64,000 nucleotides of DNA from Acetivibrio sp964564015 (GCA_964564015.1 CAZLZR010000003.1:88882-152881); one strand, 5' to 3'. Shown: positions 1 to 8,199, counted from the first letter of the stretch. Notes: generated by a model not told the origin, from the letters alone. Numbers and translations: made by a program.

Positions 1-1
1 G

Positions 2-643
2 ACTGGAGGTAACTGTTTTTCAGGAAGGATTGTTTGCGGTGAATGCGGAAGTTTTTACGGAAGCAAGGTATGGCACTCTACCAGCAAGTATAGAAGGATA
101 ATCTGGCAGTGCAATTATAAATTTAAAAACGAGGAAAAGTGTAAAACTCCTCACCTTTATGAGGACGATTTAAAAGCAGCTTTTGTAAAGGCATTTAATG
201 GTCTTATTGAAAACAAGGATGAAATATTGAAAGACTATGAAGCAATAATTAAAACCTTGACTGATACTTCAAAGCTTGATAAGGAAAGTGCAAAGCTTCA
301 AAATGAATGTGAGGTTGTGGCAGAGCTTATAAGAAAATGTATTGAAGAAAATGCAAGTAAGGTCATGAACCAGAAAGAATACCAGAAGCGATATACTGGC
401 TTGGTAAAGCGTTATGAAGAAATAAAGAAGGCTATTTCTGAAATTGATTATAAACGTCAGGAAAGGAATGCAAAAAAGGAGAACATTAAGGCTTTTATCA
501 AGATGCTTGAGAAAAATGAAGCTTTATTGGCAGAGTTTGATGAGGAATTATGGAATGCTATGATAGAGAAGGTCAAGGTATACCAAGAACAAAAGTTGGT
601 TTTCATATTTAAAGATGGTTTGGAATTGGAATGGAATATGTAA
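2..643 (+). CDS. Large serine recombinase, C-terminal part (cut by window edge)
   Basis: The reading frame is open from base 2, so only the C-terminal 213 residues are present. It starts in a recombinase zinc-ribbon: CGEC at about residues 12-15, a second Cys in WQCNY and another in EKCKTP. A long charged coiled-coil follows (about residues 75-190), then a short hydrophobic end. This zinc ribbon plus coiled coil is the C-terminal layout of large serine integrases and transposases of the TndX/phiC31 type; the catalytic serine domain would lie left of the window. Such enzymes insert or excise mobile DNA, so the genes to the right may be its cargo or may sit beside its attachment site. I cannot tell whether the missing part is intact. 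Confidence 0.8.
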   Translation, partial: TGGNCFSGRIVCGECGSFYGSKVWHSTSKYRRIIWQCNYKFKNEEKCKTPHLYEDDLKAAFVKAFNGLIENKDEILKDYEAIIKTLTDTSKLDKESAKLQNECEVVAELIRKCIEENASKVMNQKEYQKRYTGLVKRYEEIKKAISEIDYKRQERNAKKENIKAFIKMLEKNEALLAEFDEELWNAMIEKVKVYQEQKLVFIFKDGLELEWNM

Positions 644-1157
644 GGAATACCTGTAAGGTTAGATATACTTTTTACCTTGTGATATTTATTCTTATTGATT
701 GAACTTGTGTTAAATTACTGAAAAATGTTGTAAAAATGTAATCTAATTATTTGTAATTTCAAAATTGAAATCAGATTTTCTGAAAGGGTGATTGACCATT
801 TGATTTTAAAAGCACTTAAAAATAAAATAATAATTTTAATTTTATATTATTTTCTGAGTACTTTTTACCGATATATGTATATATTGGTAGTCTTGCAACT
901 AAATAATTCAGTGGGGTCAGTAAATCATGTTAAAGCTTTGTAACAACTGGATTATTTAAGTTGAAATTTAATTTTCAAAAGTACATAATGTTGCATGTTC
1001 TTTTGCGGGCATAATCTTTTACTTTTCAATATTTGTGGTAATTGTCATAATGACACTTTTGTTTATGAAAGACGAAAATGTTTCATACTCAAGGGAGTTG
1101 ATATTTTATTATAGAAATAAAGAGCCGTAAGCAAAATAAATTATAGGAGATGGGTAT
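644..1157. other. 514-bp AT-rich gap with a dyad
   Basis: No convincing gene is seen. A 24-bp imperfect dyad (TACCGATATAT, one base, then TATATTGGTA) lies at 866-889 and could be an operator or part of a recombinase attachment region. The last 20 bases hold the AGGAGA ribosome site of the next gene. Confidence 0.35.
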
Positions 1158-1703
1158 ATGGGTGAATACATTAAATCTAAAAAGGATATGAAATTTCAAA
1201 GTCAGGATGCATTAAATACAGTTCAAAGTGTTATTGATGATGCTGATAAGGCATTAAATGACAGGTCCAGAAAAATAGGAGATTCAGCAATCCGTGAGGC
1301 AATTGCAGGAGCACTTGGAGCTGGAGTTGGTGCAGGTATTGGTTTTGCAGGTCTTTATTTGGGAGGGGTCGTTGGTTTAAGTGCAGCTGGGATTACAAGT
1401 GGCTTAGCAGCAGCAGGTGCTTTAATTGGTGGAGGAATGGTTGCTGGAATTGCTGTATTGGCTGCACCCGCTGTTCTTTTAGGTGGTGCAGGTGTAGGAG
1501 TTGCATCACACATTAAGAATAAAAAACTACGTGCAGCAAAAGAGTTGATATACAAAAATGCCATTGCTAAGCAGACAGCTATTCTTAAAGCTTTAAATGA
1601 AGAGAAAAATGCAGATAAGGATAGAATAGATTATCTTAATGGATTGAATATTCTTTTACAGTCGGCGATTAAAGATTTACAGCATGACCTTGGTATTTCG
1701 TAA
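1158..1703 (+). CDS. Glycine-zipper membrane protein, unknown function
   Basis: This 181-aa protein is not assigned to a named family. Residues 1-45 are charged. Residues about 48-120 are a long Ala/Gly-rich hydrophobic stretch with repeated GxxxG spacing (AGALGAGVGAGIG, ALIGGGMVAGIAV), which suggests two or three glycine-zipper membrane helices. The last 60 residues are charged and helical. The start has AGGAGATGG 5-12 bases upstream. It is followed after 17 bases by the 465-aa gene on the same strand, which has its own AGGAGG, so the two probably form one operon. Glycine-zipper proteins often oligomerise in membranes, so a pore-forming or membrane-anchoring role is possible but only inferred. 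Confidence 0.6.
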   Translation: MGEYIKSKKDMKFQSQDALNTVQSVIDDADKALNDRSRKIGDSAIREAIAGALGAGVGAGIGFAGLYLGGVVGLSAAGITSGLAAAGALIGGGMVAGIAVLAAPAVLLGGAGVGVASHIKNKKLRAAKELIYKNAIAKQTAILKALNEEKNADKDRIDYLNGLNILLQSAIKDLQHDLGIS

Positions 1704-1720
1704 CAATAGGAGGAATCTAT

Positions 1721-3118
1721 GTGAGCCGATTTAAATACTCTGATGAAGAAAAAAATTTGAATAAAATACTTAAAATGAACCAAGATGTTTCTAAATCATT
1801 GTTGAATGATTCAGAGATTTCTTCAACTCGAAGGGAAGCTGATGTAAATATAGATGCTTCTATAGAGTTGTTGCGTTCACTGGGGAAAGATGTTGATGTT
1901 GAAAAATTATCTTCAAAAATTGGTTCAAAGTCTAATTCTAGCAAACTAGAACATCAACCTGTGATGGAAGAGTGGGATGACATTGTTAGACAAGCAAATG
2001 AGCATACACTTACACCAGTAGTTCTTGAGGATATAATGTCGGAATGTGAGATTATAGAAGCGTTTCAAGAATTAGATAAAATTAATAGAGAATTCTCCAG
2101 AAAAACAAGTATTATCAATAAGACTGATTTGTCTTTTCTTGCAATTGCTACAGCACTTCAAGTTGCAAAAAGCTTAATATTTCCTTATGTTGCGGAAAAG
2201 TTTCATTACGGTGAAAGTGTTGATAAGTCTGAAAGATTAGCACATAATGATAAATCTATTGAGCAAGCACATAGAAAAGCCAATGATGATTTTCGAGATG
2301 AAAATCTAAAAAAACATGAAAAAGGTCATTGGATTAATATCTTGTATCAAACACCTGCATACGATATAACAAAGGGTTCTACAGATTTGGGAATTAATAT
2401 GGGTGGCGCATATCACAGGATGTATACACTTGGTCATGACCCGATTTTAGGATGGGTTTTTGGAACTATGAATATTTTGACGGATGTTATCACACTTAAT
2501 AATTTCCAATCATATAGGGTAAAAAGAAATCCAATGAAGATTTCAAAAGATTATGTTCCTATGGGAGTGATGTTTAAAGAGAGTTATGAATGGATAAAAG
2601 ATGATTATCTTAATTTGCCTGCGGCAATTTTTGCTCAGGCACAACATTTGAAATCTGATGAGTATACAAAGATAGGACTTCCTATGCCTATACTTTCAAG
2701 CATTAATGAGGAATTTGCTAGTAAACTTTATAAGAGTAATTATGACACTCTGTGTTTGGCAAGAGACTTGAAAATTGTTGGAGCTTCATTTGTAGTATCA
2801 ATGGTCATTGATATAATAATTTCTCTTATCCACGGTTTATTCCGCAACGAAGACGTACCAAAAGATGAATTTGAAGTCAGAACAAGGAAAATTTTATTAA
2901 TTTCAAATTCAATTGCATCTGCAAGTACTATAATAAATGCAGGAATTACATCAAATCCTAAAAACCTTGATATAGGTAGTTTGCTTAATACTGTGACACA
3001 TTTGTTTATGGATATTAGGTTTATCTCGAAAATAAAGAAAGAGTTTATAGAAAGTGAAATAGGTTGTAGATTGCAGAAGGAACTTGATGAGATTGATAGA
3101 ATGTATGAACAAATCTAA
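1721..3118 (+). CDS. Conserved hypothetical membrane-associated protein (465 aa)
   Basis: It starts at GTG 1721 with AGGAGG at 1708-1713. I do not recognise a named family. Residues 1-110 are charged and probably helical. A hydrophobic segment (SFLAIATALQVAKSLIFPY) lies near residues 138-156 and another (VGASFVVSMVIDIIISLIHG) near 351-370. Between them is a well-ordered region with a HEKGHW motif and a GHDPILGWVFGTMNILTD motif; I have a weak recollection of similar motifs in Firmicutes hypothetical proteins. The HxxxGH residues could bind metal but are not a standard HExxH. It is paired with the glycine-zipper gene upstream and lies near a serine recombinase, which suggests an accessory two-gene cassette. 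Function unknown. Confidence 0.6.
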   Translation: MSRFKYSDEEKNLNKILKMNQDVSKSLLNDSEISSTRREADVNIDASIELLRSLGKDVDVEKLSSKIGSKSNSSKLEHQPVMEEWDDIVRQANEHTLTPVVLEDIMSECEIIEAFQELDKINREFSRKTSIINKTDLSFLAIATALQVAKSLIFPYVAEKFHYGESVDKSERLAHNDKSIEQAHRKANDDFRDENLKKHEKGHWINILYQTPAYDITKGSTDLGINMGGAYHRMYTLGHDPILGWVFGTMNILTDVITLNNFQSYRVKRNPMKISKDYVPMGVMFKESYEWIKDDYLNLPAAIFAQAQHLKSDEYTKIGLPMPILSSINEEFASKLYKSNYDTLCLARDLKIVGASFVVSMVIDIIISLIHGLFRNEDVPKDEFEVRTRKILLISNSIASASTIINAGITSNPKNLDIGSLLNTVTHLFMDIRFISKIKKEFIESEIGCRLQKELDEIDRMYEQI

Positions 3119-3192
3119 TCAATATAGTTATTTATTATAAATAATAACGAATGAAGAATATAATAGAACAAAAGACAGGTGATTACTTACAT

Positions 3193-3384
3193 ATGAGCTG
3201 CTACACCAAATTTAAACTAAATAAAATTAACAAGGGCTATGAATTGATATATAAAAATAGTGAAACAGGAGTAGAGGCAGAATTGACTTTACAGCCTGAG
3301 CAAACTGAGGATTTCAACCGTAAACTCCAATTAGTGAAGAAACTTGTAAGCGTGAAGGATTCCTTTGGTATTCAGCTAACTTAA
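3193..3384 (+). CDS. Small hypothetical protein
   Basis: A 63-aa basic protein with no recognisable domain. The frame also contains an ATG at 3151, but that has no ribosome site, whereas the ATG at 3193 has AGGTGAT about nine bases upstream. It lies on the same strand downstream of the 465-aa gene and may be its third operon member. Its alternating pattern of polar and hydrophobic residues suggests a small beta-rich fold. Confidence 0.4.
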   Translation: MSCYTKFKLNKINKGYELIYKNSETGVEAELTLQPEQTEDFNRKLQLVKKLVSVKDSFGIQLT

Positions 3385-3533
3385 TGCTTCTAATGGTAAT
3401 GTTTTTATTTCAATCTTATGCCCCATTACTCAAGTCCTTTCTAAGGTAAGGTCGATTTAGTCGAACATTATTATTTCTTAGAATATTTAATTATATATTT
3501 GTAAATTTTTCATAGGGGCGAGGGTGGTTCATG

Positions 3534-3569
3534 TAAAATAAAAAATAAAAAGGAGGCATTGAGCCTCCC
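3534..3569 (-). terminator. Rho-independent terminator of the toxin/immunity unit
   Basis: Read on the minus strand, GGAGGC, loop TCAAT, GCCTCC is followed by TTTTTATTTTTTATTTT. It sits just past the stop of the SUKH-type gene and ends that minus-strand unit. Confidence 0.8.
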
Positions 3570-3583
3570 GATAACATAATAAA

Positions 3584-4009
3584 CTAAATAATACCATTAT
3601 ACTTCAATTCAATTAATTCTTTTAAATTACTTGCTACTTTAATAAAATTGAAATCCTCATCATATTCTTCGTGATTCCACATGTAAATACTCTCGTCGTT
3701 GATTCCGTCTTTTGTAATCTCATATCCGTAGTAGTCCCCGCAACCATTTGAAGCTATCAACAAATAATTTTCTATGTTGACGAGATCTTCTTTATATTCC
3801 CTAAGTCTCAAGTTATCTTCAATTATACATTCTGTCGAAAGTATCAAATCACTATCCCCATTGAGTTCAAACAACAGGTCTTTTATATCTTTTGGCAGAA
3901 GTACACCAAGCTTACTCTCAACTTCCTGTACCTGTTTTATCGTTGCAGGGGAATTTGGTTTAATATATTTGTTGTTTCCCACAAAACTGGTTACGAACTC
4001 TTTCCACAT
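3584..4009 (-). CDS. SMI1/KNR4 (SUKH) family immunity-type protein
   Basis: The 141-aa sequence has the SUKH pattern: an N-terminal helix with SPATIKQVQEVESKLGVLLP followed by a KDLLFELNG-type turn, a central acidic beta region and a DDY/NHEEYD segment near the end. SUKH proteins are common immunity proteins that bind and block nuclease toxins of polymorphic toxin systems. Here the gene lies 12 bp downstream of a secreted HNH-nuclease-like gene on the same strand and ends in its own terminator. That is the usual toxin-then-immunity order, so protection against that nuclease is the natural reading. No signal peptide is present, so it acts in the cytoplasm. Confidence 0.82.
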   Translation of the reverse strand: MWKEFVTSFVGNNKYIKPNSPATIKQVQEVESKLGVLLPKDIKDLLFELNGDSDLILSTECIIEDNLRLREYKEDLVNIENYLLIASNGCGDYYGYEITKDGINDESIYMWNHEEYDEDFNFIKVASNLKELIELKYNGII

Positions 4010-4021
4010 ATTACATTTCTC

Positions 4022-4834
4022 CTATCTGTAATTGGCAAACCATGTAGTAACCTTTGTATGAAAATCACTTTTTAATGGCATTAAATTACTATAATCATGA
4101 GTACCACCAAATTCTCTTGGTTTTACGTGATGGATTTGCATGTTTGTCCAATCAATTGCTTTACCACCATTATAACATTTTTCAACCCAAGCTTTGTAGT
4201 CATTTCTTTGAGGTGTAGTTAAATTCGGTAATGGATTTGTTACTTTTACCCAAGTGGTTTCTGGACGGGACATATACCTTCCGGTTATAGGGTCTGTATA
4301 ATCTGGATACAGAACAGCTTTCTTATTGTAAAGTGCGTCATCTGTTGTACAGTCAACTTCATAACCGTCTATTGTACCATATAACCAAGCTTGCCAGTAT
4401 TTCGTAGAAGAAGGTGTATATGTAATTTTGTTCGGTGAGAGAATTGTACCTATACGATTCAGTTGTTCTCTTTTAGCACAAGTGTTTGTATCTCCATAAT
4501 CTGCCCCATTATATAATGAAAGGGATAAATTATACTTATTAACCATACCTGCAAAATATGATGTTGCGTATATATTTGTACCGTTACCACCTAGATGTAC
4601 TACTGCTACGAATGGTTTAAACCCAGCAGTGCCAATAGAAGAAGTTCTGTTGGGTAATGTAATTTCAAATTTACATGTGTAACCGTCATCTGTGCGTTGT
4701 GAACTTACCATTTTACATGTTGCTTTGAGTTTAACTTGCTCTGAAATGGTGTTTGCACTTACTGAACTCACAAACACTGTAAGTATAAGACAAATTAATG
4801 TGAATAATGTGATAATTCTTCTTGCTTTGAACAT
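4022..4834 (-). CDS. Secreted HNH-nuclease-like toxin candidate
   Basis: A 270-aa protein with a clear signal peptide (about residues 1-27, ending VSSVSA). The middle 180 residues are beta-rich with four Cys and no family I can name. The C-terminal 37 residues carry an HNH/treble-clef-like signature: IHHVKPREFGGTHDY, then SNLMPL and DFH, with His235/His236, Asn250 and His259 in the usual spacing. This end is typical of nuclease tips of bacterial toxins. The adjacent downstream SUKH gene supports a toxin-immunity pair. The small size and Sec signal differ from LXG or WXG100 toxins, so it would be a freely secreted bacteriocin-like nuclease, or a secreted DNA-scavenging nuclease as alternative. 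Confidence 0.75.
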   Translation of the reverse strand: MFKARRIITLFTLICLILTVFVSSVSANTISEQVKLKATCKMVSSQRTDDGYTCKFEITLPNRTSSIGTAGFKPFVAVVHLGGNGTNIYATSYFAGMVNKYNLSLSLYNGADYGDTNTCAKREQLNRIGTILSPNKITYTPSSTKYWQAWLYGTIDGYEVDCTTDDALYNKKAVLYPDYTDPITGRYMSRPETTWVKVTNPLPNLTTPQRNDYKAWVEKCYNGGKAIDWTNMQIHHVKPREFGGTHDYSNLMPLKSDFHTKVTTWFANYR

Positions 4835-4872
4835 TTTAAAATCCCCCTAAGCTGTATTTTTAGTTTATATTA

Positions 4873-4889
4873 CGTAGGCGTACAAGCTA
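4873..4889. repeat. Left copy of a 17-bp inverted sequence (candidate operator)
   Basis: CGTAGGCGTACAAGCTA is found here, about 40 bp upstream of the toxin start. Its exact reverse complement is at 5155-5171, upstream of the small secreted-peptide gene. The core GTAGGCGTAC is itself a partial dyad (GTA, four bases, TAC). This looks like a shared regulator site for both promoters. Confidence 0.6.
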
Positions 4890-4896
4890 TATCATA

Positions 4897-5082
4897 CTAT
4901 TCTGGAATTCCGAATGTTGTCATTGTAGTAGGACCGTCATCGGTTTTCCAAGTTTCTTGGTCTAATATTATTGCCTTTAACGGGTTTTCACCCCCTGCTT
5001 GTATTACTTGTACTGAGAATATACCCAGTAGCAAAGTAAGTACAGCAAGTAGGCCTATCATCCTTTTTTTGTTAATTTTCAT
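4897..5082 (-). CDS. Small secreted peptide precursor
   Basis: This 61-aa product has a lysine-rich start, a hydrophobic core (IGLLAVLTLLLGIFSVQVIQA) at about residues 9-29 and a 30-residue polar tail ending TTMTTFGIPE. A strong GAAAGGGGG ribosome site precedes ATG 5082. Size and layout fit an exported signalling peptide precursor (Phr/PapR type) or a small bacteriocin or secreted cofactor of the toxin. It is flanked by the two halves of the 17-bp inverted sequence, one before it and one between it and the toxin gene, so both genes probably answer to the same regulator. No cognate RRNPP-type receptor gene lies in this window. Confidence 0.55.
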   Translation of the reverse strand: MKINKKRMIGLLAVLTLLLGIFSVQVIQAGGENPLKAIILDQETWKTDDGPTTMTTFGIPE

Positions 5083-5154
5083 TGAGTTCCCCCTTTCGTT
5101 GTTGATTAATCTGCTATATTGAAATCTGTTACCTATATATATTTTGAATAAAAT

Positions 5155-5171
5155 TAGCTTGTACGCCTACG
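5155..5171. repeat. Right copy of the 17-bp inverted sequence (candidate operator)
   Basis: TAGCTTGTACGCCTACG is the exact reverse complement of 4873-4889 and lies about 75 bp upstream of the secreted-peptide start codon. See the left copy for interpretation. Confidence 0.6.
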
Positions 5172-5562
5172 GTCATACCTTGAGTTTTCCAAGGCATATA
5201 ATACCATTTATGTGGAGAATAGTCTATACTTATTTTGTAAATAATTTAATTTTTCGACAACATGTGGCACTAACACGAAGTTGTAAGTTCAAACTACGAA
5301 ATATGTAAAATATTACTATCTGTACCTTTTTTGCATAATGCTTTAATTAGGATTCTTTTTTAGGTTTCTTTATTCAAAATTCAAAAAAGTATTTTGCCTA
5401 GCTGAGATTTGAAAGTAATGATTTCAAAGGCTTTAAGCAGGGTGTGCATACAAAATGGCGTAAATAAAATCACAAAAATAGCCGTTATTTTGTATCAAAA
5501 TCAGAGCTTATAGACAAGAATATATAGCTTACGTGTTTTATAACATGTGAGCTTTTTTGATT
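5172..5562. other. Non-coding gap with one hairpin
   Basis: No gene is supported. An inverted repeat with ATACAAAAT (5448-5456) and ATTTTGTAT (5487-5495) arms, extended by GGC/GCC, could form a hairpin; there is no T-run to make it a clear terminator. Confidence 0.3.
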
Positions 5563-5591
5563 TTTACACCATCTACGAGGTGTGGTATAAT
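5563..5591 (+). promoter_or_regulatory. Promoter with internal dyad for the cyclophilin gene
   Basis: TTTACA (5563-5568), 17 bp, TATAAT (5586-5591) with an extended -10 (TGGTATAAT) is a strong sigma-A promoter. The spacer holds the dyad ACACC, eight bases, GGTGT (5566-5583), placed where a repressor would block RNA polymerase. The ribosome site GGAGG follows at 5618. Confidence 0.7.
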
Positions 5592-5634
5592 TTAGACGTA
5601 TAAAAACGCTTAATAATGGAGGTTGAGATTCATA

Positions 5635-6819
5635 ATGTCAGCAAAAAAGTTTATTGGTATTTTGATTATGGCACTTTTGGCATCAGCTAATCTTAATGTA
5701 TTTGGACTTTCTAATGAAATTGAAAATGAATTAAAGGATGCGGTAGTATTATTAGTAGATAGCAACAGGGCCTATTCAAAAAGCATTCTTACATATATTG
5801 ATACGTCCAATAGGGAAGTTAAAGCAATTGTTAAGAATGGAAGAACCTTGGTACCTTTAAGGTTTATCTCTGAAAATTTTGGTGCAGAGGTAAGCTTTGA
5901 TAATGGTACAAAAACGGCCATAATAAACTTTAATAATAGCAGCGTAAGACTCACTTCAAACGATAAAACCATGCTTATTGATGAAAAAAAGGTTGTTATG
6001 GATGAGCCTGCCCAAATAGTAAACGATAGAATGCTGGTTCCTCTAAGGGCTTTAGCAGAAAATGCATTAGGTAAGGAAGTTTTCTATGATAAAGGATTGA
6101 TAGTTATAAGTCAATCCAAAATGAACCTTGATTTGAAAGAAACTCAAGAGCTTATTTCCATGTTTAATTCACCTCAATCGCCTATTAGCTACCAGATTTC
6201 AGAACCGGCAGAGGGTGATATGGTGGCAGTCATGAAGACTAACCAGGGAGACATAAAAATAAAACTTTTTTATGAGGACGCACCACTTGCCGTTGAAAAC
6301 TTCGTAAGACTTTCTCAACAAGGATATTATGACGGACTAATATTTCATAGAGTTATCGATAATTTTATGATTCAGGGTGGAGATCCGGAAGGAAATGGCA
6401 GGGGTGGTGAAAGCATCTGGGGCGAATCCTTTAAGGATGAATTCAGTAGCAAACTCCATAATATACGTGGTGCGCTTTCCATGGCAAATAGAGGGGCTAA
6501 TACCAACGGAAGTCAATTTTTTATAGTCCAGAATCCAATCTTAAAGGATCAAACAATAGAGTATTGTAAATCCATCGGTATGGATCAAGAGCTTATTGAA
6601 GCATACTCCCAAATAGGAGGTACTCCTTGGCTGGACGGAGCTCATACGGTTTTTGGGCAAGTATATGAAGGTTTGGATGTGGTGGACAAGATAGCTGGTG
6701 TGGAGATTGGAGTTAATGATAAACCACTTGAGGACGTAAAGATTTTGTCGGTTCTGACTTATAGATTGGGCAAAGAGAATGAGCCGATTGTCTTTAAAGG
6801 TAGTTTGGATTCAAATTAA
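5635..6819 (+). CDS. Secreted peptidyl-prolyl isomerase (cyclophilin) with copper-amine-oxidase-type N-domain
   Basis: The start is taken at ATG 5635 rather than the in-frame TTG 5623, which overlaps the GGAGG site. Residues 1-25 form a signal peptide. Residues about 60-165 are two repeats of the copper amine oxidase N-terminal-like domain (NGRTLVPLRFISENFGAEV and NDRMLVPLRALAENALG), a common non-catalytic cell-wall module in clostridia and Paenibacillus. Residues about 195-380 are a cyclophilin domain: NFVRLSQQGYYDGLIFHRVI, MIQGGDPEGNG, and GSQFFIV with the catalytic Arg in FHRV. It should catalyse proline isomerisation during folding of exported proteins. It is monocistronic, ending in a hairpin. 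Confidence 0.9.
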   Translation: MSAKKFIGILIMALLASANLNVFGLSNEIENELKDAVVLLVDSNRAYSKSILTYIDTSNREVKAIVKNGRTLVPLRFISENFGAEVSFDNGTKTAIINFNNSSVRLTSNDKTMLIDEKKVVMDEPAQIVNDRMLVPLRALAENALGKEVFYDKGLIVISQSKMNLDLKETQELISMFNSPQSPISYQISEPAEGDMVAVMKTNQGDIKIKLFYEDAPLAVENFVRLSQQGYYDGLIFHRVIDNFMIQGGDPEGNGRGGESIWGESFKDEFSSKLHNIRGALSMANRGANTNGSQFFIVQNPILKDQTIEYCKSIGMDQELIEAYSQIGGTPWLDGAHTVFGQVYEGLDVVDKIAGVEIGVNDKPLEDVKILSVLTYRLGKENEPIVFKGSLDSN

Positions 6820-6844
6820 TCCTGATTTTATTAGCGGATCTTAT

Positions 6845-6886
6845 AGGGGCTATTACACTAAATTTATAGTGCAATAGCCCCTTTGT
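6845..6886 (+). terminator. Hairpin terminator after the cyclophilin gene
   Basis: AGGGGCTATTACACTA pairs with TATAGTGCAATAGCCCCT around a short AATT loop. The T-run is short (CTTTGTG), so termination may be partial. Confidence 0.6.
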
Positions 6887-6962
6887 GCTGACAGTGACGC
6901 TATACAAATCCTTAATTTGTATAGTATAGTTTTGAGGGTATTTGGGTTAAAATTAATTCTAA

Positions 6963-7006
6963 TGTAATAGGATTGTTAAATGAATGTTAAATAAATGTAA
7001 GAATTC
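6963..7006 (+). promoter_or_regulatory. Pho-box-like array of four 11-bp repeats
   Basis: TGTAATAGGAT, TGTTAAATGAA, TGTTAAATAAA and TGTAAGAATTC follow each other with TGT starts at 6963, 6974, 6985 and 6996. Exact 11-bp spacing of TGT(T/A)A units is the layout of PhoP/PhoB-family binding sites. It lies about 110 bp upstream of a phosphate permease, so induction at low phosphate is the likely meaning. Confidence 0.65.
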
Positions 7007-7116
7007 CTAATGGCTATTGTATATCAAAAAAAATTATGCTATTCTAAAAATGCTCAGAAAGGCAAAATATGCTTGTAGCGAAAAATTTGTAAAATTTAAA
7101 GGAAAGTTGATGAAAC

Positions 7117-8169
7117 ATGACGACAGTAACTTTAAGTTCTTTTTTAAGCGAATTAGTAAGAAGTCCGGCTTTAATTATAACAACACTACTAACTTTAGGA
7201 GTAATATTGGTTAATGGTTGGACGGATGCTCCTAATGCCATTGCTACCTGTATTTCAACCAGGTCAATAAAACCTAAGACTGCTATTGGAATGGCGGCTG
7301 TCTTTAATTTTATTGGTGTCTTAGTTATGTGTATGATGAATTCGAAGGTGGCAAGAACTATCTATAATATGGTTGATTTTGGTGGAGACCCCAGAGAAGC
7401 ACTAATAGCACTTTGTGCGGCGCTTTTTGCAATTGTTCTTTGGGCAACAGCTGCCTGGTGGTTTGGGATTCCAACAAGTGAAAGTCATGCACTGATCGCG
7501 GGAATTAGTGGTGCTGCAATTGCACTTCAAGGAGGAATAGGTGGGATTAATCCTAAAGAATGGGTTAAAGTTCTTTATGGATTGGTATTATCCATAACAT
7601 TGGGTTTCATTTTGGGTTGGAGTATTGTAAAACTAGTCGAATTTGTCTGTGCCGGATTCAATAGGACCAAGACCTTCACATTATTTAAGGATGCACAGAT
7701 TGTAGGTAGCGCAGGAATGGCATTTATGCATGGAGCGCAGGATGGTCAGAAGTTTATTGGAGTTTTCTTACTTGGAATGTTTCTTGCTAAAGGACAATCG
7801 GTAACAGAATTTCACATTCCGTTATGGTTGATTATTCTTTGCTCAGCAGTAATGGCTTTTGGTACTTCTATCGGAGGGTACCGTATAATAAAAGCTGTAG
7901 GAATGGATATGTGTAAACTTGAAAAATATCAGGGTTTTGCAGCTGACTCTGCAGCGGTTATATGCATCATGATAGCAACTGTTAGCGGTTTACCAATTAG
8001 CACAACCCATACAAAGACAACGTCTGTAATGGGGGTTGGAGCGGCAAAACGTATATCTTCTGTAAATTGGGGAGTTGTAAAGGATATGATGCTGGCATGG
8101 ATTCTTACATTCCCGGGATGTGGTCTGATTGGCTTTTTGATGGCGCAGTTATTTATGAAAATATTTTAG
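7117..8169 (+). CDS. pit: PiT-family inorganic phosphate transporter
   Basis: A 350-aa polytopic membrane protein with the two inverted PiT signatures: GWTDAPNAIATCISTR near residue 31 and AHGAQDGQ-type (MHGAQDGQKFIG) near residue 206, plus PTSESHALIAG and PISTTHTKTTSVMG. PiT carriers import metal-phosphate or phosphate with a cation. AAGGAAAG lies 11 bp before ATG. The next gene, a DUF47/PhoU-like protein, follows 30 bp later; this pairing is standard and DUF47 proteins regulate PiT carriers. The Pho-box-like array upstream implies control by phosphate. Length and motifs look complete. Confidence 0.93.
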   Translation: MTTVTLSSFLSELVRSPALIITTLLTLGVILVNGWTDAPNAIATCISTRSIKPKTAIGMAAVFNFIGVLVMCMMNSKVARTIYNMVDFGGDPREALIALCAALFAIVLWATAAWWFGIPTSESHALIAGISGAAIALQGGIGGINPKEWVKVLYGLVLSITLGFILGWSIVKLVEFVCAGFNRTKTFTLFKDAQIVGSAGMAFMHGAQDGQKFIGVFLLGMFLAKGQSVTEFHIPLWLIILCSAVMAFGTSIGGYRIIKAVGMDMCKLEKYQGFAADSAAVICIMIATVSGLPISTTHTKTTSVMGVGAAKRISSVNWGVVKDMMLAWILTFPGCGLIGFLMAQLFMKIF

Positions 8170-8199
8170 AAATTTAATTTCAGAAAAGGATTGGGAATT

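Noticed and set aside
4873..5171. Insertion sequence ends
   Set aside because: The 17-bp inverted sequences enclose only a 61-aa peptide gene, no transposase, and each half lies at a promoter position.
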